Positions 52,301 to 61,224 of a DNA stretch of 64,000 nucleotides are shown here, piece by piece (position 1 is the stretch's first letter; every line of letters starts with the position of its first letter). Below the pieces are notes generated by a model. The model was not told the DNA's origin. It saw nothing but the letters and a program-made list of their open reading frames with translations, and ran no database searches. The position numbers were made by a program, and so were the translations under genes. This stretch comes from Nocardia cyriacigeorgica (lineage in GTDB: Bacteria; Actinomycetota; Actinomycetes; Mycobacteriales; Mycobacteriaceae): the NCBI RefSeq assembly GCF_005863245.1, contig NZ_VBUT01000001.1:310001-374000 (forward strand), given 5' to 3'.

Positions 52301-54349
52301 ACGCTGTTCTCGCGCGAGCGGATCGGCGCGGACGACTCGTTCTTCGAGCTCGGCGGCCATTCGCTGCTCGCGGCCCGGCTGATCACCATGATCCGCGCCG
52401 AATTCGGCATCGAGATCGATATGCGCGTCCCGTTCGACAAGCCGACCGTGGCCGGACTCGCCGCCCACCTGGTCGCGGTGTTCCTCGACCAGTTCGGCAT
52501 CGACCTCGATGAGCTCGACGCCGCGGCCGAGCCGATCGGCGCGGCCGAGACCGACGGACCCGGACCGGTTCCGGTGCCGCGGCCGCGGCCCGAATACATT
52601 CCGCTGTCCTACTCGCAGCGCGCCTACTGGATGCAGCGGCGGATGGAGGGCGCGATCGACGGCGAAAACGTCACGTATCCGATCCGCTTCGAGGGGCCGC
52701 TCGATCGCGCGGCGTTGTTCGCGGCGGTGGATTCGGTGGTGGCCCGCCACGAGTCGCTGCGCACCTCGTTCCCCGAGCACGAGGGCACGCCGTATCAGCT
52801 CATCCATCCGGCCGCCCACGTCGAGGTTCCGGTGGTGGAGCTGCACGGCAGCACCGAGCGGCTGGAGCAGGAGCTGGCCGCGGACGCGGCCTATGTCTTC
52901 CAGCTGGCGGGCGAGCCCATGCTGCGCCTGCGGCTGCTGGTGCTCGACGAGCGCGACGCCGTGCTGTCGATCCTGATGCACCACATCATCGCCGACCGCA
53001 GCTCGTGCAAGATCTTCGTCGACGATCTCACCCTCGCCTATCGCGCCCACCAGCGCGGCGAGCAGCCCGACTGGCCCGAATTGCCCATCCAGTTCGCCGA
53101 TTTCGCCATCTGGCAGCGCGAGGTGTTCGATCGCGGCGCCGATCGCGAGATGAGTGCGGTCGGCGCGGCACAGCTGGACTACTGGCGCGACGCGCTGGCC
53201 GGGCTGCCCGACGAGATCGCCGTCGGCCACGACCACCCACGCCCACAGGTGCTCGGCCGCAACGGCATCAGCACCGCCCGGCGGCTGCCCGCCGCGGTCT
53301 GGGAGCGGGCGCGCGCCACGGCGGAGGCCGTCGGCGCGACCGAATTCATGCTGTGCCAGGCGGTGGGCGCGGTGCTGCTCAACGCGCTCGGCGCCGGCGA
53401 CGACCTCGCCATCGGTGCCGCGGTGGCGAACCGGCTCGACGAGGCGACCGAACAACTGATCGGCCTGTTCGCCAATGTGGTCGTGCTGCGCAACGACGTG
53501 TCCGGCGATCCGACCCCGCGCACGGTGCTCGGCCGGGTCCGCGACAATTCGCTGGAGGCCCTCGGCCGGCAGGGCGTGCCGTTCGAGCGACTCGTCGAGA
53601 CATTGAATCCGCCGCGCTCGCTGGCCCGCAACCCGCTGTTCCAGGTGATGATGCATATGCGCCACCACCTGGCGCCCACCCCGTTCAGCGCCGACGGCGC
53701 GACCACGGTGCGCGATATCGCCAAGTTCTACGACGTGTCGTTCATGGACTTCCATCTCGACTACACCGTGGACGTCACCGGTGATCTCATCGTGCGCGTC
53801 GTGGTCAATCCGGATCTGTATCTGGCCGAGACCGGCGAGATCTTCGCCGACACGGTGATCGAGGTGTTCCAGGCCTTCGCCGAGCGCGCCGACCAGCCGC
53901 TGTCGGAGCTGGATCTGACACCCGCCGAATGGGATACGGCCCGGTCGGTGGTGCACATGACACCCGCGCCCGTCGCCCGGCCGGTCGGCGGCAGCGATGA
54001 ACCGCTGACCGAGACCGAGCGCACGCTCATCACGCTGCTGGCGGAACTGCTCGAGATCGACGACGTCGAGGAGATCGGCCGGGAGGACGGGTTCTTCGGC
54101 CTCGGCGGCGACAGCGTGATCGCCATTCAGTGGGCGGCGCGCGCGGGCGAGGCCGGGCTGCCACTGACCCCGCAGATGGTGTTCGAGTACTTCACCATCG
54201 TCGAACTGGCCGCGGCCGTCGACGAGGCGATCGCCAACCCGCCCGCCGACACCGCCGAGGACGATCATCGGCACGAGGCGATGTCGGTGTCGGGCCTGGA
54301 CGAGAGCGCGCTGGCCGCGTTGGAAGAATCCTGGGCGGCGCAGAACTGA
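49316..54349 (+). CDS. nbtE: Non-ribosomal peptide synthetase, C-A-PCP-C-PCP
   Basis: 1,677 residues from the ATG at 49316 behind AAGGA; longer readings of the frame run into nbtD. Order: condensation (HHIGWDDESW, about 172), adenylation (TSGSTGKPKG, about 626; NHYGPTE; VKVRGFRIE), PCP (GGHSLLA, about 1015), second condensation domain (HHIIADRSS, about 1221), and a final PCP (GGDSVIA, about 1597). The final C-PCP pair has no adenylation domain, so its carrier must be loaded in trans or receive the chain. It is MbtE-like, adding hydroxylysine to the chain; this is inferred from context. Confidence 0.88.
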   Translation: MADDIIERRKQLLQRRLREQNVKAAAPEPVPARTPGTPSPLSDAQRRMWFLQRLDPADTTLNVGVAYRLTGPLDADRLHAACASVLSRHEILRTTYGVDADGEPFQVSSADAELPWKEHDLSALPEAGRARRVEVLARREFAKPFDLSADLPVRATLVRTGPDEHVLILVVHHIGWDDESWPVFFAEVNAAYRGEQLTAPRAQYIDVEVGADRTDDADLAYWRDALTPLPERVALPAITAAGTPSKNSETLTRTLPQELTERVAELARAHSTTPFTVLLAGFQALIHRYTAATDFLVSVPVVDRRAGAQQLIGYFGNAVLVRADLDGSTDFATLLDAVRDTCSGAFAHQGVGVDRVVREVGPERTAGRDAMAQLVQLSFSMRGDANGFELDGVTAEELPLHPGVAQEELGLMIVGGAAGTRVEATYLVDALDPAVVAQFLDHYVQLLGNALADPSRKLRELDILGDTRGAILAASQGALVDVPATTMVALFQERVAAAPDAEALVSDGERLTYAELNRRANRLAHWLIRRGLGPEDLVALRMATSVEFIVATLAVLKSGAGYLPIDPAYPAERIDYLLTDARPAIEWDAEAFASAEAEAAALPDTDPVDADRVAPLRPSNTAYVIYTSGSTGKPKGVPVPHDAIAEHLLGFTDEWDLTPQDRVLQSTSVSFDASLLDIYVTLTAGACVVVPKPNAYRDIAYVADLVTRHGVTVLHMVPSMLATFLVLPEANDWRSLRHVPVGGEALAGEIADRFATQFDAQLRNHYGPTEAVVSSTHLPVEGPQGVGVVPIGIPNQNVYLYLLDEALQLVPTGVAGEIYLGGNQLARGYLHRPALTAERFIADPFRPGQRLYRTGDLARRNAKGEIEFLGRADEQVKVRGFRIELGEVEATVTDHPEVAHCVVTVIEHPALGPILAAYAVPEPGAEPDVEAVRAFVAARLPEHMVPAAITLIDAVPLTAHGKLDKRALPTPEVALTRVYREPRTSTEIRVAALYATLFSRERIGADDSFFELGGHSLLAARLITMIRAEFGIEIDMRVPFDKPTVAGLAAHLVAVFLDQFGIDLDELDAAAEPIGAAETDGPGPVPVPRPRPEYIPLSYSQRAYWMQRRMEGAIDGENVTYPIRFEGPLDRAALFAAVDSVVARHESLRTSFPEHEGTPYQLIHPAAHVEVPVVELHGSTERLEQELAADAAYVFQLAGEPMLRLRLLVLDERDAVLSILMHHIIADRSSCKIFVDDLTLAYRAHQRGEQPDWPELPIQFADFAIWQREVFDRGADREMSAVGAAQLDYWRDALAGLPDEIAVGHDHPRPQVLGRNGISTARRLPAAVWERARATAEAVGATEFMLCQAVGAVLLNALGAGDDLAIGAAVANRLDEATEQLIGLFANVVVLRNDVSGDPTPRTVLGRVRDNSLEALGRQGVPFERLVETLNPPRSLARNPLFQVMMHMRHHLAPTPFSADGATTVRDIAKFYDVSFMDFHLDYTVDVTGDLIVRVVVNPDLYLAETGEIFADTVIEVFQAFAERADQPLSELDLTPAEWDTARSVVHMTPAPVARPVGGSDEPLTETERTLITLLAELLEIDDVEEIGREDGFFGLGGDSVIAIQWAARAGEAGLPLTPQMVFEYFTIVELAAAVDEAIANPPADTAEDDHRHEAMSVSGLDESALAALEESWAAQN

Positions 54350-54352
54350 GAA

Positions 54353-54392
54353 ATCCCGGTCGGCCGGAGAATGTTCTCCGGCCGACCGGGAT
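54353..54392. terminator. Strong bidirectional terminator after nbtE
   Basis: A perfect 19-bp inverted repeat (atcccggtcggccggagaa / ttctccggccgaccgggat) separated by 2 nt. It starts 4 nt after the nbtE stop and ends 18 nt before the stop of the minus-strand oxidase gene, so it ends both siderophore operons. Confidence 0.88.
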
Positions 54393-54409
54393 CTCGTCGG
54401 CGAGCGGGC

Positions 54410-55780
54410 TCAGCGCTTGCGGGCGGGGGTGCCGACGATGACGCTGCCGACCGAGCATTCCTCCAGCTCGTCCACCCCCGCGGCGGTGACGAACGCGCCG
54501 GTATCGCTGAAGCCCTGCGCGCAGGCGCCGAGCCCCATCGCGGTGGCGGCCAGGTAGAGCGTCTGCATGAGCACCCCAACGTGCTTGAGGATGCTCGCGT
54601 AGGCGACCTGCTCGTAGGTCCACATCACGCGACCGGACCGAGCCGCCAGCAGCAGCACCAGCTGCGGTTCGGCGCCGTCGGTCAGCGTCGCCGACGTCGA
54701 GCGCACCAGCTTCCGCACCGCGGGCGAGTCCGCATCGGCCACCGGGCGCAGCGCGTGCTCGAACGAGTCGTAGTGATACATCCCGGGTTTCAGCCCGGCG
54801 ACATTGCGCACGATCGGGTACAGCTCGAGCTCGTACACGCTGCCACCGGACGGGTACGGCCGCGACACCAGTTCCTCACCCTCGGCCACCTGGCGGACCG
54901 AGCGGGTCCGGGCGGTGCGGTACAGAAGCTCCCCCAGCTGGTCGACGGTCATCGGCGCGGCGTCGTCGTAGTCGCGGCAGGACACGCGGTCCTCGAGCAC
55001 ATCGGTCAGGCTCGGGTCCTCGATCCGCAGCGATTCCAGATCGGGCTTCGCCAGCGCAACGGGGGCGCCGGGGTAGGCGGGTTTGCGTGCGGGTGGTTGC
55101 GGGAACGACCCCTTGCCCCATTTCGTCGGCCCGAAATGCTCCCAGGTGATGGTGCGCGGCCCCAGCGTGCTGCGTCGGTGGAACCACAGATCGGGTGCGC
55201 TCCAGCTGCGGGTGCTGAACTCGCGGTCTTCGGCGGCGGCGTCATCGACGAGGAAACCACCCCAGTACAGGTCCTGCGCCAGCCGATCGAGGACGTCTTG
55301 CGCCACACCGGTTTCGGCCGCGCCAGGGCCGTCGAGCGCCGCGAGCAGGCGCGGGTCGTGGATCCGCAGATCGCACCAGGACATCGGGTGTTCGAGCAGG
55401 AATCCGTCGCGATCACGGTGCAGCACCGCGAACTTCGACAGTACCCACGACGCGGGCAGCGGTGTCCGCGGTCGCGCGGGCGGCCGGGTGAAAGGCCGGA
55501 TCGTGTACTGCTCGCGCCCGCCGTCGCGGATGGTCACCGTCAGCCAGCCGGCGTCGGCCAGCTCGCTCATCAGTGCACCGGCGTCCTCGCCGGTCTGCTC
55601 GCCGAGGGTCGCCGAACCCTGGCCGAGCTGTTTGAGTGCCTGGAGCTGGGACTCGGTGAGCCCGGTCAGTTTCCGGTTGTCCGGCGGATTCAGCAGCACC
55701 GCACCGGACGCGGTGGCGACACAGGTGACGCCGTCGCGCAGGGCGAACCGCGTCTGGTCGGGATAGGTCACGGCGGACAC
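54410..55780 (-). CDS. SagB-type (McbC/ThcOx-like) FMN oxidoreductase
   Basis: 456 residues from the GTG at 55780, behind AGGAG and 4 nt after the nbtF stop; an ATG at 55819 would overlap nbtF by 35 nt. The N-terminal 200 residues are a partner-like region; the C-terminal 250 carry the nitroreductase-fold SagB pattern: LEDRVSCRDYDDAAPMTVDQLGELLYRTAR, YPSGGSVYELELYPIV, GMYHYD, and YASILKHVGVLMQTLYLAATAMGLGAC. SagB-like enzymes oxidise azolines to azoles with FMN. Its position behind the cyclising NRPS fits oxidation of the salicyl-oxazoline to the oxazole of nocobactin-type siderophores. Confidence 0.85.
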   Translation of the reverse strand: MSAVTYPDQTRFALRDGVTCVATASGAVLLNPPDNRKLTGLTESQLQALKQLGQGSATLGEQTGEDAGALMSELADAGWLTVTIRDGGREQYTIRPFTRPPARPRTPLPASWVLSKFAVLHRDRDGFLLEHPMSWCDLRIHDPRLLAALDGPGAAETGVAQDVLDRLAQDLYWGGFLVDDAAAEDREFSTRSWSAPDLWFHRRSTLGPRTITWEHFGPTKWGKGSFPQPPARKPAYPGAPVALAKPDLESLRIEDPSLTDVLEDRVSCRDYDDAAPMTVDQLGELLYRTARTRSVRQVAEGEELVSRPYPSGGSVYELELYPIVRNVAGLKPGMYHYDSFEHALRPVADADSPAVRKLVRSTSATLTDGAEPQLVLLLAARSGRVMWTYEQVAYASILKHVGVLMQTLYLAATAMGLGACAQGFSDTGAFVTAAGVDELEECSVGSVIVGTPARKR

Positions 55781-55784
55781 TGCG

Positions 55785-58700
55785 TCAGACTCCTTGGTCG
55801 AGGGCGAGGATCTCGTCATCGGTCATGGCCGACACTTCGAGATAGAGCTGTGCGACGGCTTCGAGCCGATCGGGTGTGCCCAGTTCCGCTTCACGCGACT
55901 GCAACCGGTGCGCCACCTCGGCGACCGTCCGGCCGATGAGCAGATCGCCGACCAGCGCGTGGTCCACATCCAGCCATTCCCGCACCCGCGCGATCACGGT
56001 GGTCGCGAGCACCGAATCACCACCGGCGCTGAAGAAATCGTCGTGGATACCGATGTCGTGCCCACCGAGCACCTCGGCGACGATGTGGCACAGCGCCTCT
56101 TCGAGCCGGTTGCGTGGCCGGGCCTCGACCGCCTCGGAGTCCGGTCGATCCAGCAGCGCGACCACGGCGCGGCGGTCGAGCTTGCCGTTGGCGGTCAGCG
56201 GCATCTGCTCGAGCAGCTGGATCCGCGTCGGGATCATGTAGCCGGGCAGCAGATCCGGCAGTGTGGCGAGCAACTCCTCGACGCTGCCGTCGAATCCGGC
56301 GACGGCGGCCACGAGCTTGGGTGCGCTCGTGCCGATGACCGCGGCGACCGCGTGGCGCACGCCCGGCGCGGCCCGCAACGCGGTTTCGACCTCGCCCAGC
56401 TCGACGCGGTAACCGCGGATCTGGACCTGATGATCGGCGCGGCCGAGGAATTCGATGGTGCCGTCGGGCCAGTACCGCGCCATATCCCCGGTCCGGTACC
56501 AGCGCAGGCCGTCATGATCGACGAACCGTTCCGCGGTGCGTTCGGGATCATTGCGGTAGCCGGCGGCGACATTCGCGCCACCGACCCAGAATTCACCGGG
56601 AACCCAGTCGGGGCAGTCCCGTCCGGTCGGTGCGACCACACGGCAGCGCACATTGCGCAGCGGAACCCCGAACGGCACGGTCTTCCAGGAGGCCGGCGGA
56701 TCGCTGACCTCACAGATCGTGTTGTGGATGGAGGTCTCGGTGGCACCGCCCAGGCCGGAGAATCGGCAGCCGGGCACCTGAACGGCCAGCCGGCGCGCGA
56801 GATCGGCGCCGACCCAGTCGCCGCCGAGCGTCACCGCGCGCAGCGAATCACCCAGGTTGTTCGCGCCGGTTTCCAGGATCATGTCCAGCATGCTCGGCAC
56901 GCAGTTGAGGATCGTCACCCGATGCTCCCGCAGCAGCGCCACCCATTCGGTGGCCTCCGCGCGCTGTTCGGCGGTCATCGCCACCACCGAACCGCCGACG
57001 GCGAACATCCCGAACATGTCGTACACCGAGGCGTCGAACTCGAGCGCCGACAAGCCGAGTACCCGGTCGTTCCGGTCGACCCCGAACCAGTCGTTGACGG
57101 CGTCGATGGTGTTCATCGGACCGCTGTGCGGCACGTCGACGCCCTTCGGGGTTCCGGTGGATCCCGAGGTGAACAGCACATAGGCGATGGCCGACGGATC
57201 GGGCAGCACCGGCTCGGCCAGCGGCGACGGGTGGATCCGGGCCTGTGACAGCGGAATACACGTCACGGCCGGGTCGCCCATATCGGCGCCGTCGGCCACC
57301 AGCGCCGCCACCACATCACCGGTGCGCAGGATCTCCGCGCGCCGCTTCACCGGCTGGTCGAATCCGATCGGGACATAGGTCGCACCCGCGGCGAGCACAC
57401 CGGCGACCGCCAGGACCTGATCCGGCCCCTTCGGCAGCTGGACGGCAACCGCGTCGCCCGGCCGGACGCCGTTCGCGTGCAACGCGCCGGCCACCGCGAG
57501 GGCCTGATCGGCCAGTTCGCGGTAGGTCCATCCGCCGCGCACCCCGTCACGGGTCCACACCACCGCGGGTGCGTCCGGGGTCGCGGCCGCGTGATCGAAC
57601 AATCCGGCGTGCAGCACCCGGCCCGACACCGGCCCGTCGGTCGCGTTCACTGTCGCGCGCACCGCGGCCTGCGCGGCGGGCAGCCGGACCGCCGCCTCGG
57701 CCTCCCATCCCGACGGGCTGGACAACCGCTGCACCGCCTGGGTGTAGGTGGCGAACATATCGGCGACCATGCCGTCCGGGAACGCCGACTCACGCACGTC
57801 CCAGTTCAACAGCAAACCACCGCGGACCTCGGTGACCTGCGCGTCGAGCAACACCTGCGGGCCCTGCGAGATGATCCACACGGCCTCACCGAAGGTCTCG
57901 GTCACCGACTCCGCGAACAGCTCACCGAGATTCAGCGCACTGGTGTAGACGACCGGCGCGAGCACCGGTTCGCCGCGGAAGCGGCCGAGGTCGCGCAGCA
58001 CTTCCAGGCCGGAATAGGAGGCATGCGAGGCGCTTTCGTGCATCGTCGCCTGCAACCTGCGGGCGCGTTCGGCGACGGTCACGTCCGGGCTCACGTCGAC
58101 GTCGACCATGATCGAGGAGGTGAAGTCACCGATGACGCGGTCGATCCCGGCCGATACCGGTTCGCGCTGGAACAGCGGGACGTTCAGCAGGAACCGCGGC
58201 TGCGCCGACCAGCCGCCGATCGTGTCGGCGAAGACCGCGGCCAGCGCGACGGCCGGGGTGATCCCGCGCGCGTGCGCCGCGTCGAGCAGCCGCTGTTTGG
58301 CTTCGGGTTCGAGCCAGTGGTTGTAGCGGACCGTGCGGTGGGGTTCCTGCCGCTCGGACAGCGGGATGGTGGGCAGCTCGGGCGCCGAGGGCAGATCGGC
58401 GAGCCGGTCACGCCACCACGCCTGATCGCGCTCACGCGCCTGCTGATCGGGGGTGCGTTCGGTGAGGTAACGCCGGTAGGTGTAGTCCTGCGGCGGGAGT
58501 TCGGCACCGCCGTAGAGGTCGGCCAGATCGGAGATGAGCACGCGATAGCTCATGGCGTCGCCTGCGATCATGTCGACATCGAGGTGCAGGCGGGTGCGGC
58601 CGCCGGCGAGCAGGGTCAGGGTGAGGTCGAGAACCTGTCCCTCTTCGATGGCCAGGCGCTGGTGGGTTTTCTCCTCACGTAGCCGTTCCAGCTCGGCGTC

Positions 58701-59321
58701 GGCTTCCTCGGCGGTTCGTTCGCGCAGGTCCACCACCTGGAAGACCGGACGGCCGGGTGCGCGCAGCGTCTGCTGGGTGCCATCGGGCAGGAATCGGGTG
58801 CGCAGCATGGGGTGCGCCTCGACCAGCGCGGCGGCGGCCCGTTCCAGTCGCACCGGATCGACTACCGCTCCGTCGAACTCGACGTACAGGTGCGCGGCCA
58901 CGCCGCCCAGCTCCTGTTCCTCGGCCCGGCCGATCCAGTACGCGTGCTGCATGGTCGCCATGGGGAACGGGTCGAACTCCGATTCGGATTCCGGCGCCGA
59001 ATTCTCCTGGGCGAGCGGCTCGGCCTGGTCGCCGGAATCCGCGGGTGCTGCGCTCGGCGCGTCGGCGGCGCCCTCCGTGGGCGGCGTCCGGCCTTCCAGC
59101 AGACTCGACCAGTTCGACACCGTCGGGGTCTCGACGAGTTCGGCGAAGGTGATGTTCACACCGCGCTTGCGCCAGCTCCCGGCGAGCTTCATGGTCCGGA
59201 TGGAATCCAAGCCGAGCTGGATCAGGTCCGCGTCGTCGGCGATCTCGCCCGGCGCCAGACCGAGCTGCGCGGCGATCGCCTCGCGGATCTGATCAGGACC
59301 GATCTGCTGTGTTGGCTCCAT
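55785..59321 (-). CDS. nbtF: NRPS with aryl carrier, cyclisation and adenylation domains (ArCP-Cy-A-PCP)
   Basis: 1,178 residues from the ATG at 59321 behind GAGGAG; an ATG at 59348 lacks a good binding site. A carrier domain comes first (LGLDS40I), as expected for the aryl carrier loaded with salicylate. The heterocyclisation domain (about 105-540) starts FPMATMQHAYWIGR and has a D-x4-D motif (DVDMIAGD) in place of HHxxxDG. Adenylation (about 595-1040) has TSGSTGTPKG and the FDASVYDMFG segment typical of Cy-linked domains that activate Ser, Thr or Cys. The last PCP has GGDS1103. It is MbtB-like but has no thioesterase domain. An iron box lies 80 nt upstream. Confidence 0.9.
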   Translation of the reverse strand: MEPTQQIGPDQIREAIAAQLGLAPGEIADDADLIQLGLDSIRTMKLAGSWRKRGVNITFAELVETPTVSNWSSLLEGRTPPTEGAADAPSAAPADSGDQAEPLAQENSAPESESEFDPFPMATMQHAYWIGRAEEQELGGVAAHLYVEFDGAVVDPVRLERAAAALVEAHPMLRTRFLPDGTQQTLRAPGRPVFQVVDLRERTAEEADAELERLREEKTHQRLAIEEGQVLDLTLTLLAGGRTRLHLDVDMIAGDAMSYRVLISDLADLYGGAELPPQDYTYRRYLTERTPDQQARERDQAWWRDRLADLPSAPELPTIPLSERQEPHRTVRYNHWLEPEAKQRLLDAAHARGITPAVALAAVFADTIGGWSAQPRFLLNVPLFQREPVSAGIDRVIGDFTSSIMVDVDVSPDVTVAERARRLQATMHESASHASYSGLEVLRDLGRFRGEPVLAPVVYTSALNLGELFAESVTETFGEAVWIISQGPQVLLDAQVTEVRGGLLLNWDVRESAFPDGMVADMFATYTQAVQRLSSPSGWEAEAAVRLPAAQAAVRATVNATDGPVSGRVLHAGLFDHAAATPDAPAVVWTRDGVRGGWTYRELADQALAVAGALHANGVRPGDAVAVQLPKGPDQVLAVAGVLAAGATYVPIGFDQPVKRRAEILRTGDVVAALVADGADMGDPAVTCIPLSQARIHPSPLAEPVLPDPSAIAYVLFTSGSTGTPKGVDVPHSGPMNTIDAVNDWFGVDRNDRVLGLSALEFDASVYDMFGMFAVGGSVVAMTAEQRAEATEWVALLREHRVTILNCVPSMLDMILETGANNLGDSLRAVTLGGDWVGADLARRLAVQVPGCRFSGLGGATETSIHNTICEVSDPPASWKTVPFGVPLRNVRCRVVAPTGRDCPDWVPGEFWVGGANVAAGYRNDPERTAERFVDHDGLRWYRTGDMARYWPDGTIEFLGRADHQVQIRGYRVELGEVETALRAAPGVRHAVAAVIGTSAPKLVAAVAGFDGSVEELLATLPDLLPGYMIPTRIQLLEQMPLTANGKLDRRAVVALLDRPDSEAVEARPRNRLEEALCHIVAEVLGGHDIGIHDDFFSAGGDSVLATTVIARVREWLDVDHALVGDLLIGRTVAEVAHRLQSREAELGTPDRLEAVAQLYLEVSAMTDDEILALDQGV

Positions 59322-59401
59322 GCGCCGCTCGTTCTCCTCGTTCGTCATCCGCTGTTCGTGCCGCGGGCCGGCACTGTCGTGCCGAGACAGGGCCCATAAT
59401 A

Positions 59402-59420
59402 TAGGGTTGCCTAACCTTCC
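59402..59420 (-). promoter_or_regulatory. IdeR/DtxR-type iron box upstream of nbtF
   Basis: tagggttgcctaaccttcc, a 19-bp match to the iron-box consensus with a well-conserved core GTTGCCTAAC. It is 80 nt upstream of the nbtF start and about 120 nt upstream of the divergent plus-strand secreted protein gene, and could control both. Confidence 0.8.
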
Positions 59421-59539
59421 TTGAAGGCGGTCGGGTTCCGCTGTTCCCACCCAATGCCGGAGAGTCGGTGCGCCGGGCCCGGTTCCGCAGTAGTCTGTGC
59501 CCGTCCGGCCCGAGACCGGTCGCCCAGGAAGGGATATCG

Positions 59540-60124
59540 TTGCTTCGCAAGGCGTTCACTGCATTCGCAGCTGCATCGACCGCGGTGATCGCCATCGGCG
59601 CTGCCGCGGGACCAGCATCCACCGCACCATCGCACGCCCAGTCCCCTGCGGTCCCGGCACCAGCGGCCTTCGAGGGCCTGGATCCCTGCGCACTCGTTCC
59701 GCCCGACGTGGCCGACCGGATCAGCGGCATCCCCGGCATTCAGCCGATCCGCCAGCCCGGCCTGGCCCCCGGCCAGCACCTCGAGGATTCCGACGGCTGT
59801 AGCTGGGTGTCCGGCGAGACCGAGCGCATCGGCGTGATGTTCTGGGTCCGCCACCGGGTGGAACAGTTCCCGCCGAACCCGGACGATCCGACCGCGCGCC
59901 GCCTGATGGACCAGCTGGGCCGACCGTTCCAGGTCTTCCTCCCCCACCCAGGGGAAAATGCCGAATATTGCAGCATCACCGCGCCGTACAGCAACAACCG
60001 CGAGGTGACGGTGATCCTGCGCTCGCAGGCGCCGGGCCCGGCTCCGGCCACCCCCGCCAACAACCCGTGCTCACGCAATGCCGAATCGCTCGGCACCATC
60101 TTCGCCGCGATCCCCTGGGCGTGA
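59540..60124 (+). CDS. Secreted DUF3558-like protein
   Basis: 194 residues from a TTG behind AGGAAGGGA, with a signal peptide (MLRKAFTAFAAASTAVIAIGA). The mature part follows the DUF3558 pattern: LDPCALVPPDVADRIS, then DGCSWVSGE, then two more cysteines (YCSITAP, NNPCSRN). These are small exported proteins or lipoproteins of unknown function, common in mycobacteria and Nocardia; no lipobox is visible. It is divergent from nbtF and may share the iron box. Confidence 0.72.
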   Translation: MLRKAFTAFAAASTAVIAIGAAAGPASTAPSHAQSPAVPAPAAFEGLDPCALVPPDVADRISGIPGIQPIRQPGLAPGQHLEDSDGCSWVSGETERIGVMFWVRHRVEQFPPNPDDPTARRLMDQLGRPFQVFLPHPGENAEYCSITAPYSNNREVTVILRSQAPGPAPATPANNPCSRNAESLGTIFAAIPWA

Positions 60125-60173
60125 ACCGGAGCGTTCGCCGCGGCGGCGGTGAACACCCCGGCCGGGTCACGTC

Positions 60174-61163
60174 CTACTTGCCGACGGCGGCGAAGGTCGG
60201 ATCCAGCTTGTCGAGCACGTAGGGCACCGACAGGGCGGTCGGGGTGTTGATCGCGCTGATGGTGACGATATCGACGAAGGTCATACCGCCCGACTTCACC
60301 GACGGCAGATCGTTGTAGCCCGGCAGTTCCTTGAACTTCTTCTCATAGGCCGGCATCGCGCCGCACATCAGGATGTCGGAGGTCAGATCGTCGAGCCGCT
60401 CCGGCGACAGCGCCAGCCGACCACCCTGGGGAGCCTCGGCGACGATGTTCTGCGGAATGCTCAGACCCAGATCGTTGAACAACTTCGCCGAACCATCCTT
60501 CGGATCGGCGAGCACCATGAGCTGCGACGGCCCGGTCAGCATGCAGGTGAGGAAGGTCTTACCGGCGAGGTTCGGGTACTTGTCGGAGACGCCGGCCACC
60601 TTGGCATCGACGTCGGCGATCACCTTGCTCGCCTGATCCTCTTTGTGCAGCACCTTGCCGAGCGTGGTCACCTGGTCGGTCCACAGATCGACCTGAGCGC
60701 CCTCGGTGACGGGACCGATGGTCGGCGCCAGCTTGGAAAGCTTGTCGTACATGGCCTGATCGACCAGGAAGGCCGGAACCAGGATGAGATCGGGCTCGAG
60801 CGCCGCGATCTGCTCGGCGAGGTCGGAGCCCTGCTTCAGCGCGGTGGCTTCCAGCAGCGAATCCGGCGCCCACGGCGCCTTCTCCTGGCCGGCCAGGATG
60901 GCGACGCTGTCGGCATAGCCGACCGGTGTCACGCCGAGTGCCAGCGTGGCGTCCAGCCACTGGTTGCCCAGTGCGACCACCCGCTCGGGGGTGCCTTCGA
61001 CCGTGGTCTCACCGAGGCCGTGCTTGACGGTGACGCCGGCACCGTCGCCATTTCCGGAGTCGGCGCCGCAGGCCACCACCGACACCGCCAGCGCCGTCGC
61101 TATCGCAGCCAATCCCAACCGGGCGAGCACGCCGCGCCGTGCCGTGGTTCGTGCCAATGTCAT
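60174..61163 (-). CDS. Iron-siderophore ABC transporter substrate-binding lipoprotein
   Basis: 329 residues from the ATG at 61163 behind AAGGAG. Signal peptide with lipobox ending at C32 (SVVAC). The Fe3+-siderophore binding fold (periplasmic binding protein type 2) is evident: TPERVVALGNQWLDATLALGVTPVGYAD, IAALEPDLILVPAF and the C-terminal ALSVPYVLDKL. It would capture the ferric siderophore outside the membrane. No permease or ATPase gene is adjacent here. An iron box lies 43-61 nt upstream. The minus-strand frame extends further upstream only as a shadow. Confidence 0.9.
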   Translation of the reverse strand: MTLARTTARRGVLARLGLAAIATALAVSVVACGADSGNGDGAGVTVKHGLGETTVEGTPERVVALGNQWLDATLALGVTPVGYADSVAILAGQEKAPWAPDSLLEATALKQGSDLAEQIAALEPDLILVPAFLVDQAMYDKLSKLAPTIGPVTEGAQVDLWTDQVTTLGKVLHKEDQASKVIADVDAKVAGVSDKYPNLAGKTFLTCMLTGPSQLMVLADPKDGSAKLFNDLGLSIPQNIVAEAPQGGRLALSPERLDDLTSDILMCGAMPAYEKKFKELPGYNDLPSVKSGGMTFVDIVTISAINTPTALSVPYVLDKLDPTFAAVGK

Positions 61164-61205
61164 TCCGTACTCCTTGCGGTCAACCCCGACCCATGCCGGT
61201 CGATC

Positions 61206-61224
61206 ATAGGCAAGCCTAACCTCG
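61206..61224 (-). promoter_or_regulatory. IdeR/DtxR-type iron box upstream of the siderophore-binding protein
   Basis: ataggcaagcctaacctcg, a 19-bp iron-box match 43 nt upstream of the start at 61163. It contains the TAG stop codon of the truncated NRPS-like gene (61216-61218). Confidence 0.78.

Noticed and set aside
51335..54274. 979-codon minus-strand ORF
   Set aside because: Antisense of nbtE; no family features. Minus-strand ORFs at 45186-46922, 47352-48947 and 42937-44205 are rejected for the same reason.
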